Below are positions 1 through 8,458 of a DNA stretch of 64,000 bases, piece by piece. The notes below the pieces were generated by a model that saw nothing but the letters and a program-made list of their open reading frames with translations, was not told the DNA's origin and did not search any database. Origin of the DNA: Apibacter raozihei (GTDB lineage Bacteria; Bacteroidota; Bacteroidia; Flavobacteriales; Weeksellaceae); contig NZ_CP034930.1 in NCBI RefSeq assembly GCF_004014855.1, positions 930,001-994,000 on the forward strand. Reading direction: 5' to 3'. A program made the translations under genes and the position numbers. Position 1 is the stretch's first letter. Each line of letters opens with the position of its first letter.

Positions 1-505
1 AATCTTCTACCGGATCATAAGCTGAAGTCATGGTAGTTCCGGCTGTTAGAATTATAACCACTTTTTCATTTTCCTCTATTTTGTCATAAAGATCATGAAG
101 ATCCATTTCACCATTTACCTGGCTCTTGATTATTTTAATCTTTTTAAATTTCAGACAGGCTGCAAACTTGTAGATGCTGTAGTGTGCACTTTCACTAAAT
201 ACCAGAGTAGCATCACTTAGTAACAAAGACCCCATCCACATTCCCTGTAAATTACCTAAAGAAGAACCTTCTCCCACATATCCCCAGCAATCGTCTTTTG
301 GTAAATCCAGTATGTTTCCCATAAGTTCAACGGCTTCCCGTTCTTCTTCCATGGTATTGGGTAAAGGGCAATTTTCTTCTAGATAACAATCTCCAAGGTT
401 ATTGGTCAGGTGGTTAAGCCTGGATAGTATTCTTTCAGATACATGAATTTCAGATAAATTTACCTGTATACCTAAATAATACTTGTTTTTTAACCCGTTT
501 TCCAT
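1..505 (-). CDS. PLP-dependent decarboxylase, histidine-decarboxylase-like (3' end outside window)
   Basis: Translating the minus strand from the ATG at 503-505 gives 168 open codons running off the left edge. The visible part matches fold-type I group II decarboxylases: a glycine-rich segment GEGSSLGNLQGMW (residues 78-90) where phosphate of pyridoxal phosphate is bound, SAHYS (106-110) with the His that stacks on the cofactor, and AGTTMTSAYD (155-164). The order and spacing resemble bacterial histidine decarboxylase, which makes histamine plus CO2. The Schiff-base lysine would lie beyond the edge, so substrate and completeness cannot be judged. It has 219 bp of AT-rich upstream DNA shared with nothing divergent, because the ABC transporter gene at its right is also on the minus strand. 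A related serine or aromatic amino acid decarboxylase is the main alternative. Confidence 0.8.
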   Translation of the reverse strand, partial: MENGLKNKYYLGIQVNLSEIHVSERILSRLNHLTNNLGDCYLEENCPLPNTMEEEREAVELMGNILDLPKDDCWGYVGEGSSLGNLQGMWMGSLLLSDATLVFSESAHYSIYKFAACLKFKKIKIIKSQVNGEMDLHDLYDKIEENEKVVIILTAGTTMTSAYDPVED

Positions 506-724
506 TCTTACGTTTTTTAGTGTTTTATTTGTGTTAATTAATCTATGCCAAGTGCAAAAACCCTTATAATGCACAAAAACTATACCTTTATTTAATTTTT
601 TAATAAAATTTAATCAATTAAACACTTAATACGTTAAATGTATACATTTTAAAAAATGAAAATAATAAATGATTGAGATAAATATTTGCGTAATCAGAAG
701 TTTTTTTAATAAAAAAATAAACGT

Positions 725-2500
725 TTAGCTAAGTGTTTTTTCATTAAACTGAGCATCGTATAATTTCTTATAATAGCCTCCTTTTTCCAGCAGGAACTTA
801 TGATTTCCTTTCTCTACAATTCGTCCATGATCCAGTACAATGATCGTATCTGCATTCTGGATGGTTGCCAGCCGGTGCGCAATAATTATGGAGGTACGAT
901 TGCGGGTAATCTTATCTGTCGCTTTTTGAATAAGTGCTTCCGACTGAGTATCTATGGAAGAAGTAGCCTCATCCAATACCAGAATGGAAGGATTATACAA
1001 ATAAGCCCGCAGGAAGGATATCAGCTGTCTTTGTCCTAAGGATATGGAAGAACCCCTTTCGCTGACCTCATATTCGTAGCCATTGGGAAGGCTCATAATG
1101 AAATCGTCAATTTCAATTTCCCTGGCAGCCTGCCGTACCTGCTCATAGGTTATATTTTTGTTTCCTAACATTATATTTTCCATCAAAGTTTCGTTGAAAA
1201 GGAAAACATCCTGTAAAACCACGGCAATATGCGAACGAAGATTATGCAGTTCATAGTTTTGAATATTCACTCCGTCTATATAAATATGCCCCCCCGATAT
1301 ATCGTAAAAACGGCTTAATAAATTGATGATGGTCGACTTTCCTGCACCGGTTGCTCCTACGATAGCCACCCGTTCTCCGGGATTTACAGTAAAGGAAAGA
1401 TCTTTCAACACATTTTCACCTTCCACATAAGAAAAATATACCTTATCAAAAACAATATTTCCCAGAATCGTTTCTTTTTTTACCGTTCCGTTATCCGGAA
1501 TTTCATGTTGAGAATCCAGCACGGTAAATACTCTCTCTGCACCCACAATTCCCCTTTGTATGGTATTAAACCGATCGGCTATCTGACGCATAGGCCGTAC
1601 CAGCATATTGATATAGGAAGTGGTGAAAGCAATGACTACACCCGGAGATATATCATGGGCTGTCAGTGCATTTCTCCCGGCATACCAAATCATGATACCC
1701 ACAGCTACTCCGGTGATAATATCCACCACTGGAAAAAACAGTGAGAAATAAAAAACCGTTTTTAAATATGCTTTTTCCAGCTGGGTGTTAATCCTGAAAA
1801 AATTATTGTATTCTTTTTTCTGCTGATTAAAGACCTGAACGATATTCATGCCTGAAAGCCTTTCCTGAACAAAGCTGTTCTGATTGGCTGTCTGGTTACG
1901 CTCCTCCGAAAAAGCCTTTTTAATAGCCTTTTGAAACGTACGGGTAATGATAAGCATAACAGGAAAGATAAAAAGGGCGATAGTTGCCAGTTCCCAGTTG
2001 ATCCAATACATAACCACCACCACGAAAATGATGCGAAGGATATCTCCCAGAACCATAAGAATACCATCGGTAAATATGGTTGAAATAGTTTCAATATCTG
2101 ATACCGAACGGGTAACCAAAACCCCGAGGGGGGTACGATCAAAAAACGCCGACTTAAAATATATCAGTTTTTTATACAGTTTAATCCGTAAACCCCGAAT
2201 TACATTTTGTGCAACATAATTAGACGCATAGACCAAAAGATATTGCAAAACGACCTCAGCCAAAAGTAATAAGAAAATGAACAACAGAGACTCATACAAA
2301 TCTGGAAAGCTCTTATGGGTGAGTATGTCGCTGTCTATAGCCCGGCTGATTAATACCGGACGATATGAGGACACAAAAGCCAGAACCAAGGCTATCAACA
2401 GGGTAGAATAAAACCATAGCGGATAACCGCTTCCCAGCTTCATAAGGCGACGTAGCGCTTCACCGGTTCCGATGGTTTCGTTCTTTTTATTATTTTTCAT
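725..2500 (-). CDS. ABC exporter, fused permease and ATPase (MsbA/MdlB-like)
   Basis: This 591-residue half transporter has a type I exporter membrane domain with about six helices (residues 30-310), followed by a nucleotide-binding domain. Visible motifs are Walker A GATGAGKST (382-390), the Q-loop Gln430, signature SLGQR (487-491), Walker B ILVLDE (506-511) and the H-loop His542. All catalytic residues are present, so it should be an active ATPase that works as a homodimer or with a partner. Family members export lipids, peptides or drugs; the substrate cannot be read from the sequence. No partner half transporter lies next to it, which favours a homodimer. A CAAAATTA box 10 bp upstream of the start is a -7 element read on the minus strand. 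Confidence 0.95.
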   Translation of the reverse strand: MKNNKKNETIGTGEALRRLMKLGSGYPLWFYSTLLIALVLAFVSSYRPVLISRAIDSDILTHKSFPDLYESLLFIFLLLLAEVVLQYLLVYASNYVAQNVIRGLRIKLYKKLIYFKSAFFDRTPLGVLVTRSVSDIETISTIFTDGILMVLGDILRIIFVVVVMYWINWELATIALFIFPVMLIITRTFQKAIKKAFSEERNQTANQNSFVQERLSGMNIVQVFNQQKKEYNNFFRINTQLEKAYLKTVFYFSLFFPVVDIITGVAVGIMIWYAGRNALTAHDISPGVVIAFTTSYINMLVRPMRQIADRFNTIQRGIVGAERVFTVLDSQHEIPDNGTVKKETILGNIVFDKVYFSYVEGENVLKDLSFTVNPGERVAIVGATGAGKSTIINLLSRFYDISGGHIYIDGVNIQNYELHNLRSHIAVVLQDVFLFNETLMENIMLGNKNITYEQVRQAAREIEIDDFIMSLPNGYEYEVSERGSSISLGQRQLISFLRAYLYNPSILVLDEATSSIDTQSEALIQKATDKITRNRTSIIIAHRLATIQNADTIIVLDHGRIVEKGNHKFLLEKGGYYKKLYDAQFNEKTLS

Positions 2501-2509
2501 TGAAGTCTA

Positions 2510-2517
2510 CAAAATTA
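2510..2517 (-). promoter_or_regulatory. Bacteroidota -7 element of the ABC exporter gene
   Basis: On the minus strand this reads TAATTTTG, a match to TAnnTTTG. It lies 9 nt upstream of the start codon, implying a very short leader. No clear TTTG -33 partner is seen, so this rests on one box. Confidence 0.4.
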
Positions 2518-2555
2518 CTATTTTTTTGAAATAGATTCTTTTATTCTAAAATAAT

Positions 2556-2563
2556 TATATTTG
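2556..2563 (+). promoter_or_regulatory. Bacteroidota -7 element for the 2588 gene
   Basis: TATATTTG matches the TAnnTTTG consensus. Transcription would begin about 7 nt later, leaving a leader of roughly 18 nt before the ATG at 2588. A T7G stretch at 2521-2528 is further away than the usual 19-nt spacing, so the -33 element is uncertain. Confidence 0.5.
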
Positions 2564-2587
2564 TTCTGACCCTATGCTCAATTCCTC

Positions 2588-3688
2588 ATGCTGATTTATG
2601 TTTCTAATTTCTTTCATCTGCCAACCCCTTTATTTCTATTTTATGTGCTCATTTTACCTGCTGTAAATTCTCTGGCCATTGCCCAGCAGGGGTATCGTAT
2701 TCAGGATTTTTCGGAAGATTTTTATGTCGAAGGAATTTCTTTGGACACTACAAGCTATCGTACGGATTTTTATTGGGAAATATTTTCAAAAGCTTCGGGT
2801 AAAAAACTTTTTCAAACCGGAGATAAAACCCTAATGGAGAAATTTACATCCCGGTATACTACGAATTTGCATGAAATTTCAAAAAATAATATCCGGCTGC
2901 CCCTGAGTATTCAGGAAGATTTTAATTTTGACGGGTATCCGGATTTAGTGGCTTTTGACGATCACCAGTCTGAAGAAGGTTGCTATCATGACGGGGGAAC
3001 GGTTTATCTTTGGGATAACCATTCCTGGACTAAAAATGAAGAGTTAAGCGAGTTCTATTCGGAAGCTTATTGTTACCGGTCGGGGTATCTAACGGTGGAT
3101 CCAGTTACCCAGACTTTAATCACCCGCAATAAATATTCCTATAGGGAGGCTATAGATGAAGAGTATGTATGGGAAAATAAAAAGTTGAAAAAAGTAAAAA
3201 CGGTGCTTTACTCTTTAGATGAGTATACTTTTTACAAAATCGATGAAAAAAGGCTGACCGGATCCGGATGGAAAGAATATACCTATCGCTCGTTGGAAGA
3301 AAATGCAGAAAACTATACCGCTTGTCTTTCTTTTGAAGTGGAAAACGGGAAAGGCAGGGTAGTCCTGTTTATTTATAAAAATTCTCTTTATTATAGCTTT
3401 CTGAATCCCGAATCACAAGTAGATTTTTCCTATCCGGCAGGAGAGAATAAGGTTATACAGCAAAAATTCACCCTGCAACAGGGTCCTCAGTTACACAGCC
3501 TTAGCTTCTCCAGCGGAAGCGTAACCTACACAATCTGTGAATCTGATACAAATTCCGGAATCCGTATTCAGCTAAAAGGAAAAGACTATTTCTGGAAAGC
3601 GAAGAAGCAGAGCTGGAAAGGATCTTTAAAAAACCTGAAAAGGGGAGATGCGGAAAATTTAGTTTTGATGGCTAGTTCCCAGAAGTAA
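2588..3688 (+). CDS. exported protein of unknown function with an FG-GAP-like Asp motif
   Basis: This is a 366-residue protein with a hydrophobic N-terminus (about residues 8-32, ending AIAQQG) that looks like a signal peptide. The motif DFNFDGYPDL (111-120) is the Asp-rich calcium-type loop found in FG-GAP/VCBS repeats and in XAC2610-like proteins of Bacteroidota; only one such loop is clear. The remainder is rich in Tyr, Ser and charged residues, as in small periplasmic beta proteins. The last 17 bases overlap the 3' end of truA on the opposite strand, so the two transcripts converge with no terminator between them. I do not recognise a specific function. Confidence 0.75.
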   Translation: MLIYVSNFFHLPTPLFLFYVLILPAVNSLAIAQQGYRIQDFSEDFYVEGISLDTTSYRTDFYWEIFSKASGKKLFQTGDKTLMEKFTSRYTTNLHEISKNNIRLPLSIQEDFNFDGYPDLVAFDDHQSEEGCYHDGGTVYLWDNHSWTKNEELSEFYSEAYCYRSGYLTVDPVTQTLITRNKYSYREAIDEEYVWENKKLKKVKTVLYSLDEYTFYKIDEKRLTGSGWKEYTYRSLEENAENYTACLSFEVENGKGRVVLFIYKNSLYYSFLNPESQVDFSYPAGENKVIQQKFTLQQGPQLHSLSFSSGSVTYTICESDTNSGIRIQLKGKDYFWKAKKQSWKGSLKNLKRGDAENLVLMASSQK

Positions 3689-4427
3689 GAAAGACCTCTT
3701 CCGGATATTCTACTTTTACCAGTACCAATCCCTGGGCAGGAGCGGAAGTAGAAGCAAAAGCCCTGTCTTTTTTCTCAATTATTTCCCTAAAATCTTCCAG
3801 CGTTCGTTTGCCTCTTCCTACATCGATCAAAGTTCCCGTTATGGCCCGTACCATATTTCGTAAAAAGCGATTGGCAGTAATGATAAAGACCAGTTCGTCT
3901 TCATTTTGTTCCCAACGGGCTTCAAAAATAGTACAATCATTGGTCTTATTGTCCGCATGAAGCTTGGAAAAGCTGGTAAAATCGGTATATTCAAATAAAA
4001 TACGAGCCGCCTCATTCATTTTCTGCACCTCCAGATCATAGTAGAGAAACTGGGCATGAAACTTTTGTTTAAAAGGGTTTTTACGTGTGGAAATAAAATA
4101 CCGGTAGGTACGCCTGAGCGCATCAAATCGGGCATGAGCCTGATCAGCCACCGGAACTATGCGGCGTACCGCAATATCGTCGGGCAGGAAAGAGTTCAGC
4201 CTTTTCAGAAAATTAGGCGGAAAAGGATTCGGAAAATTGAAATGGGCATACATATCTGAAGCATGTACGCCAGCGTCGGTTCTTCCGGCACCAATAGTTT
4301 TCACCGGCTGCCGCAACAGAGTGGAAAGTGATTTTTCGAGCACTTCCTGAACCGTAAGCTGGCGGGGTTGAATCTGATAGCCCGAATACCCGGTTCCGTC
4401 GTAAGAAAATTGAATGAAATACCGCAA
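3672..4427 (-). CDS. truA: tRNA pseudouridine(38-40) synthase TruA
   Basis: TruA converts uridines 38-40 of the anticodon arm of many tRNAs to pseudouridine. The 251-residue length is normal for the family. The catalytic aspartate lies in GAGRTDAGVHA (Asp51), and the FLRNMVRAITGTL segment near residue 190 is the conserved C-terminal-domain motif. The N-terminus MRYFIQFSYDGTGYSGYQ is typical, which fixes the start. The gene is divergent from the phosphoesterase gene (27 bp between start codons) and overlaps the preceding convergent gene at its 3' end. Confidence 0.97.
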   Translation of the reverse strand: MRYFIQFSYDGTGYSGYQIQPRQLTVQEVLEKSLSTLLRQPVKTIGAGRTDAGVHASDMYAHFNFPNPFPPNFLKRLNSFLPDDIAVRRIVPVADQAHARFDALRRTYRYFISTRKNPFKQKFHAQFLYYDLEVQKMNEAARILFEYTDFTSFSKLHADNKTNDCTIFEARWEQNEDELVFIITANRFLRNMVRAITGTLIDVGRGKRTLEDFREIIEKKDRAFASTSAPAQGLVLVKVEYPEEVFLTSGN

Positions 4428-4454
4428 TTTTATCGTAATTTTACTGCAAAAATA

Positions 4455-4949
4455 GTGAGAAAAATTCTATTACTCTCCGATACGCATTCATATATGGATG
4501 AAAGAATACTGGACTATGCTTCTCAGGCCGATGAAGTGTGGCATGCAGGAGATATCGGAGATCCTAAAGTTTCGGATGCTTTAAAAGGAGCGTCTCCTGT
4601 ATTCCGTGCCGTCTACGGAAATATCGACGGCACCGAAATACGCAAGGAATTTCCTTTACATCAGCGTTTTTACTGTGAAAAGGTAACCGTCTGGATGACC
4701 CACATCGGGGGCTATCCGGGGCGTTATGCGCCAAGCATTCGGGAACTCATTCAGAAAAATCCGCCCCGGCTTTTTATCTGCGGCCACTCACATATACTAA
4801 AAGTGATGAACGATAAAAAATTACACCTGCTTCATATGAATCCGGGAGCAATAGGCATTTACGGTTTTCATAAGGTTCGTACCATGCTTCGTTTCGAAAT
4901 TGACGGCAGCCAGATTCAAAATCTGGAAGTGGTTGAGTTTCAGAGGTAG
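4455..4949 (+). CDS. YfcE/MJ0936-type metallophosphodiesterase
   Basis: The product belongs to the calcineurin-like phosphoesterases. Metal-binding blocks are visible: LLSDTHS at the N-terminus, HAGDIGD about 30 residues later, GNIDG, and GHSH near the C-terminus, with Thr-His-Ile-Gly-Gly between. Family members such as E. coli YfcE hydrolyse phosphodiesters using two metal ions; the natural substrate is usually unknown. I chose the GTG at 4455, because it gives 164 residues, the usual size, starting three residues before the first metal motif. An upstream ATG at 4368 would place 29 extra residues inside truA, and the next ATG (4494) would remove the metal ligands. Confidence 0.88.
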   Translation: MRKILLLSDTHSYMDERILDYASQADEVWHAGDIGDPKVSDALKGASPVFRAVYGNIDGTEIRKEFPLHQRFYCEKVTVWMTHIGGYPGRYAPSIRELIQKNPPRLFICGHSHILKVMNDKKLHLLHMNPGAIGIYGFHKVRTMLRFEIDGSQIQNLEVVEFQR

Positions 4950-5027
4950 ATTCATTTTTTATTTCACTTTACTCTCATCCAGATAAAAAACATACACATT
5001 TTGTGTATATTTATTATCCGTTTTTCC

Positions 5028-5035
5028 TACCTTTG
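5028..5035 (+). promoter_or_regulatory. -7 element before the LysM gene
   Basis: TACCTTTG fits TAnnTTTG and lies 19 nt upstream of the ATG at 5055. A TTTTG at 4999-5003 is present but with a 24-nt spacer, longer than the usual 19. This box also supports starting the gene at 5055 rather than at an upstream TTG. Confidence 0.5.
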
Positions 5036-5054
5036 TCCGAATAAAACTCATTGT

Positions 5055-5270
5055 ATGTTAACATACCGCGTACAAAAGGGTGATACGTTGGAAACGGTTG
5101 CGAACCGGCTGGGCCTTACGATTTTCGAGCTTCGGAATTACCATAACCTGCATTGCGAACTATGTCAGCTGATCGGCAGGGAACTGACTCCAAAGATCAA
5201 CTATATCCTTTATGAACCCCGGGAAAAAACGGCGGAAAAGAAGGAAATGCCCAAGTGGCCGACCTGCTGA
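5055..5270 (+). CDS. small LysM-domain protein, probably the 5' half of a frameshifted gene
   Basis: The 71 codons encode a LysM fold: YRVQKGDTLETVANRLGLTI at the N-terminus, then the asparagine-rich second helix. LysM domains bind N-acetylglucosamine polymers such as peptidoglycan. There is no signal peptide. The frame closes at 5270, but reading one frame over from the A6 run at 5224-5229 gives an uninterrupted continuation (NGGKEGNAQVADLL) into the next open frame. The simplest reading is one ancestral protein of about 240 residues, LysM plus a C-terminal domain, split by loss of one A. The start at 5055 fits the -7 element at 5028. Confidence 0.65.
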   Translation: MLTYRVQKGDTLETVANRLGLTIFELRNYHNLHCELCQLIGRELTPKINYILYEPREKTAEKKEMPKWPTC

Positions 5271-5773
5271 AAAAGGCCGGTTTTACCACCGTGAAAGGAA
5301 ACTTTGATGCTGACGGAATCTTGGCTTTTGAAGATAGCCTGCGCTACCATCTGCTGACCAACAAATATTCCGCAGGAGAAAGAATGCTTCACCTCTTTAC
5401 CCTCGGCCATAACGAACGGCTGGTAGATGGTAAAATTGATCTGAAAATTATGATTAATGGAGAATTTAATAAGGAATTTAATTTTCTAAAAATACAAAAT
5501 AGTATAGAAGGTAAAGTAGATTTTGATTTAAATGAGGAAGCCGGGCTGAAACTTCGATACGGCACCAGCCCCCAGAAGGGCTTGTTTATGGAGTTGATCC
5601 TGATATTTTCCGGGATTAAAGAAACCTTTTCTGGAAATTTAAAATCTAAATCTAGATGGGAAATTCTCAATATTGATTATTCTCCAAATAAGGGAGAACC
5701 TATTCCATTTATCATGTTTGAGGCAAAAGAATACAGCCTCTGTAAAATATATTTATTTGACCCTAACCCTTAA
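5255..5773 (+). CDS. unknown protein, probably the C-terminal part of the LysM gene product
   Basis: Read from a GTG at 5255, this frame gives 172 residues. No signal peptide or membrane segment is visible. It contains a DADGILAFEDSLRYHLL segment reminiscent of an Asp-rich loop, then a beta-rich region. The frame is open upstream of the GTG as far as the A-run at 5224-5229, and overlaps the LysM frame there, so it is better seen as the second half of a split gene than as an independent one. It is followed after 9 bp by a small lipoprotein gene. Function unknown. Confidence 0.5.
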   Translation: MADLLKKAGFTTVKGNFDADGILAFEDSLRYHLLTNKYSAGERMLHLFTLGHNERLVDGKIDLKIMINGEFNKEFNFLKIQNSIEGKVDFDLNEEAGLKLRYGTSPQKGLFMELILIFSGIKETFSGNLKSKSRWEILNIDYSPNKGEPIPFIMFEAKEYSLCKIYLFDPNP

Positions 5774-5782
5774 CCCTGAAAT

Positions 5783-5944
5783 ATGAAACGTAAACTCATC
5801 GCCATGCTGGGAGCCGTATTTTTTACTCTGGCTACCTGCTCACAAAAAAAAGAAGAACCCATGACTACTCAAAATCCCGAAATTAATGCTAAAAATATTG
5901 TTGAAAAATTACAACAAGAATCAGTCCCTGAAACATGTACTTAG
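5783..5944 (+). CDS. tiny putative lipoprotein, possibly truncated
   Basis: This 53-codon frame begins with a lysine pair and a hydrophobic stretch ending LATCSQKKEE, a loose lipobox with Cys19 followed by charged residues. Lipid-anchored Bacteroidota proteins often tolerate a non-canonical residue before the Cys. After the anchor only about 34 residues remain, so the mature protein would be very short. It starts 9 bp after the preceding frame and was probably co-transcribed with it. It may be the remnant of a longer lipoprotein; no continuation in another frame was found past the TAG. Confidence 0.5.
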   Translation: MKRKLIAMLGAVFFTLATCSQKKEEPMTTQNPEINAKNIVEKLQQESVPETCT

Positions 5945-6052
5945 TCTCTTAATCGAATAATAAAAATAATTAGCATTTGTGCATTTTATATGCTAACTGT
6001 GTTAATATTTTGGCATTACTTATCGTTATAACAATAAAAAAAAGGATTTCGT

Positions 6053-6060
6053 TATATTTG
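6053..6060 (+). promoter_or_regulatory. -7 element upstream of the 6190 gene
   Basis: TATATTTG matches the consensus; transcription would start near 6067 and leave a leader of about 120 nt. No good TTTG is present 19 nt upstream. Confidence 0.35.
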
Positions 6061-6189
6061 CAGCCTGGTTGAAAGCTTTATCTTTCATATCTTTTATCTC
6101 ATAAAACCCTATTTCACTGATTACTACTTACATATTTTTATTCTCATTCAGGCTAATCCAAAAACGGATATTAACAAATATATATATAA

Positions 6190-7979
6190 ATGAAAAAAAA
6201 TTTTTACTCTTAATTTTAGGTTTTTTTAGTTTTTTAAGTGCTCAAAAAATTAAAACAGAAAATATAGAATTTACAAAAACTATCCAACCTAAACTAATTA
6301 AAACTGAGAGCCCCATAGACATTACTCTAGTTAAAACCTCCTCTTCAGAACAATTAAAAGACTATAATTTAATTAATAGCTATATAACTATTCCCAGCTA
6401 TATCACAAACAATACCAGTACTCCGAAATACATAGCCGTATTGGACTTTAATTATAAACCTGCTACGACTAAGCTAGGTAAGCTGGGTGCTACCTTAAAT
6501 GAAATTTATGTAAAATCTAATATTGATGCCATTTTATATTTGATGTCAAGAGAAAACGGAGTTTTTTATCAAGAACAAATAGAGTTAGCCAATAACTCAC
6601 AAGATAACTGGAAATGGGAAGAATCGAGAATTCCTGCATCGGGAATCACTACTGTATTAAAAAAGACATTACCGGATGCAGATGCAAGTAAATATTTGCT
6701 AAACGGACAGATTAAACCGGAAATTATTTATGAAATCGATAAAAAACAGATTGCACGAATCACGATTCAAGCCTATCAAACCATCAGAGCTGATATGACA
6801 GAACAAACGGTAAAAAACAGATTAGAATTTAAATATCTGAAACCGGGAGATACCTTTACATCTGTAGATTTTGATAATGCCTATTCCGAACTGAAAAACC
6901 ATATTAACCCCATTAATGAAACAAAAATTCTTAGCGCAATTGCAAGTTGGAAAACTGAGAATACTAAAATTACAGATATTAATGACAAAATAAAAAAGAA
7001 ATATAAAATTGCTATTTTAGAAAATATATTAAATGCTTCTTATATTATTGATGAATATGTTAACTCAGAGGAAATTGCAAACGAACTAAAAAATTTAGAT
7101 AGTAAGAATGACGTTCTTTTCTTCTATGTAAAACAAAAAAACAACTTCACATCTAATAACCAACAAATTAAAGAGTTTAGCTATTCTGCTTTACCTAATC
7201 ACATAAGTATACCAGAATCCAATAATAATCTTTTTACTTCGTCTAATTCAAATTCTACGAATGAATCTTATGCAAAAATCAACAAACTCAAACCCTATGA
7301 CACGTGGGATTATAACCCAATTCTTAATCTAAACAATTTTAAGTACCAACTAACCATTTTGAAAGATGAGAGTACTTTGTTTTTAAAATACCAAAATTTT
7401 TTGATGGATGAAATACTTTGGTATATGATAAACATTAAAAATAATACCAAACCGCTGCCATCAAAATCTAAAAAAGAGATGGAACCATTTATCGCATTTG
7501 CAGAAAATTTAAATGCAGAGTATAAGAACAAACATATATTTAAATTTTCGGATTCTAAAAAAAATACGTTATTAAAAGCCAGGGAGTATGTATCCGCTAA
7601 CTATAACTTAAATGACTTTTTTCAATTTATTCCTTCCATAAATATGGCTGTAAATTCCTATTTTGAAACCAAAAACGAGAATTTGACACGAGCCTTTAAC
7701 AATACGGTAGATATAAATTCAATAGTTCAATTAAGAAAATTGGTTTATGATAATTTTTACGAAAATCAAAGAATAGAAAAAGAAAAAGAATTAGATGTAT
7801 ATATAGAAGATAAAGCTAAAAAAATTCCTACTTATAAGGATCGGGCTTATTTTGAATTTAAAAATTCGATCAATGTTTTGGCTGAAATCAATAATAAAAG
7901 ATTATTATCTGACGAAGAATACAAAAATTACCAAGATTTATTAAATGTTCTTCTATATAGATTAAATACCTATAAATAG
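6190..7979 (+). CDS. secreted protein of unknown function, signal peptide interrupted by a frameshift
   Basis: From 6204 to 7979 one frame is open and begins LLLILGFFSFLSAQKI, a classic signal-peptide core and cleavage site. The only ATG in place to start it, at 6190 (MKK..), is one base out of frame. It is separated from the core by eight A and five T (6193-6205). One additional A or T would restore a roughly 597-residue secreted protein. The longest uninterrupted frame has only a TTG at 6441 as a possible start, which would drop the signal peptide. The mature part is rich in Asn, Lys and Ile with a predicted helical C-terminus (residues EKEKELDVYIEDKAKK). It resembles no family I recognise. 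Its base composition is far more AT-rich than the genes at 4-6 kb. It may be a pseudogene, a phase-variable gene, or a homopolymer read error. Confidence 0.6.
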
Positions 7980-8458
7980 AACCATTACCAAAAAGACATT
8001 TATGAAAGGCGGGACGGATAGAATTAATGACACTAAACATTTTCTTCTTTTGCCCGCTTATCATAAATCATAGATTTGAAGTCTTTTAGGGCTTATTACA
8101 GCAAATTTCCGTATTTGAACATATTTTGCCTTTAAATTTTTTATAAAAACACTCGATACACTCAAGTACAGATATAAGTTTTTATTTCTGAGTTATTATG
8201 ATTCTCATAAATAAGCTAAGTTTTAGGGTTTTAAAGAAGCATTTAACCGCAGTTTTACCATAATAGCTTACTTTAGCAATTACGGAAAAAGATTTAATCC
8301 ACCTAATTTATATTTTTTTACGTGAGCCATTCACTTATATTTGTAACATTAAGATAGCAATCTATAGTAACATTTGATAAAATAAAACTACTTATCTGGA
8401 TAAACGGTTTTATTTTTAATAAACCTACATTATAATAAAAATTTTAGAAATATATACT
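7980..8458. other. 479-bp intergenic region
   Basis: No convincing gene is seen on either strand. TATATTTG at 8336-8343 is a likely -7 element for the barrel protein gene, giving a leader of about 108 nt. No strong terminator hairpin follows the 7979 stop. Confidence 0.5.

Noticed and set aside
1846-2142. Second gene within the ABC transporter region
   Set aside because: It is an out-of-frame shadow of the transporter gene, without a start context or motif.
7291-7320. Third parS site at a CACGTG
   Set aside because: The flanks (GACACGTGGGA) break the required symmetry; the CACGTG near 55553 fails for the same reason.
6441-7979. Gene beginning at the TTG codon 6441
   Set aside because: The same frame is open upstream and encodes a signal peptide; starting at 6441 would discard it, so the frame break at 6193-6205 explains the data better.
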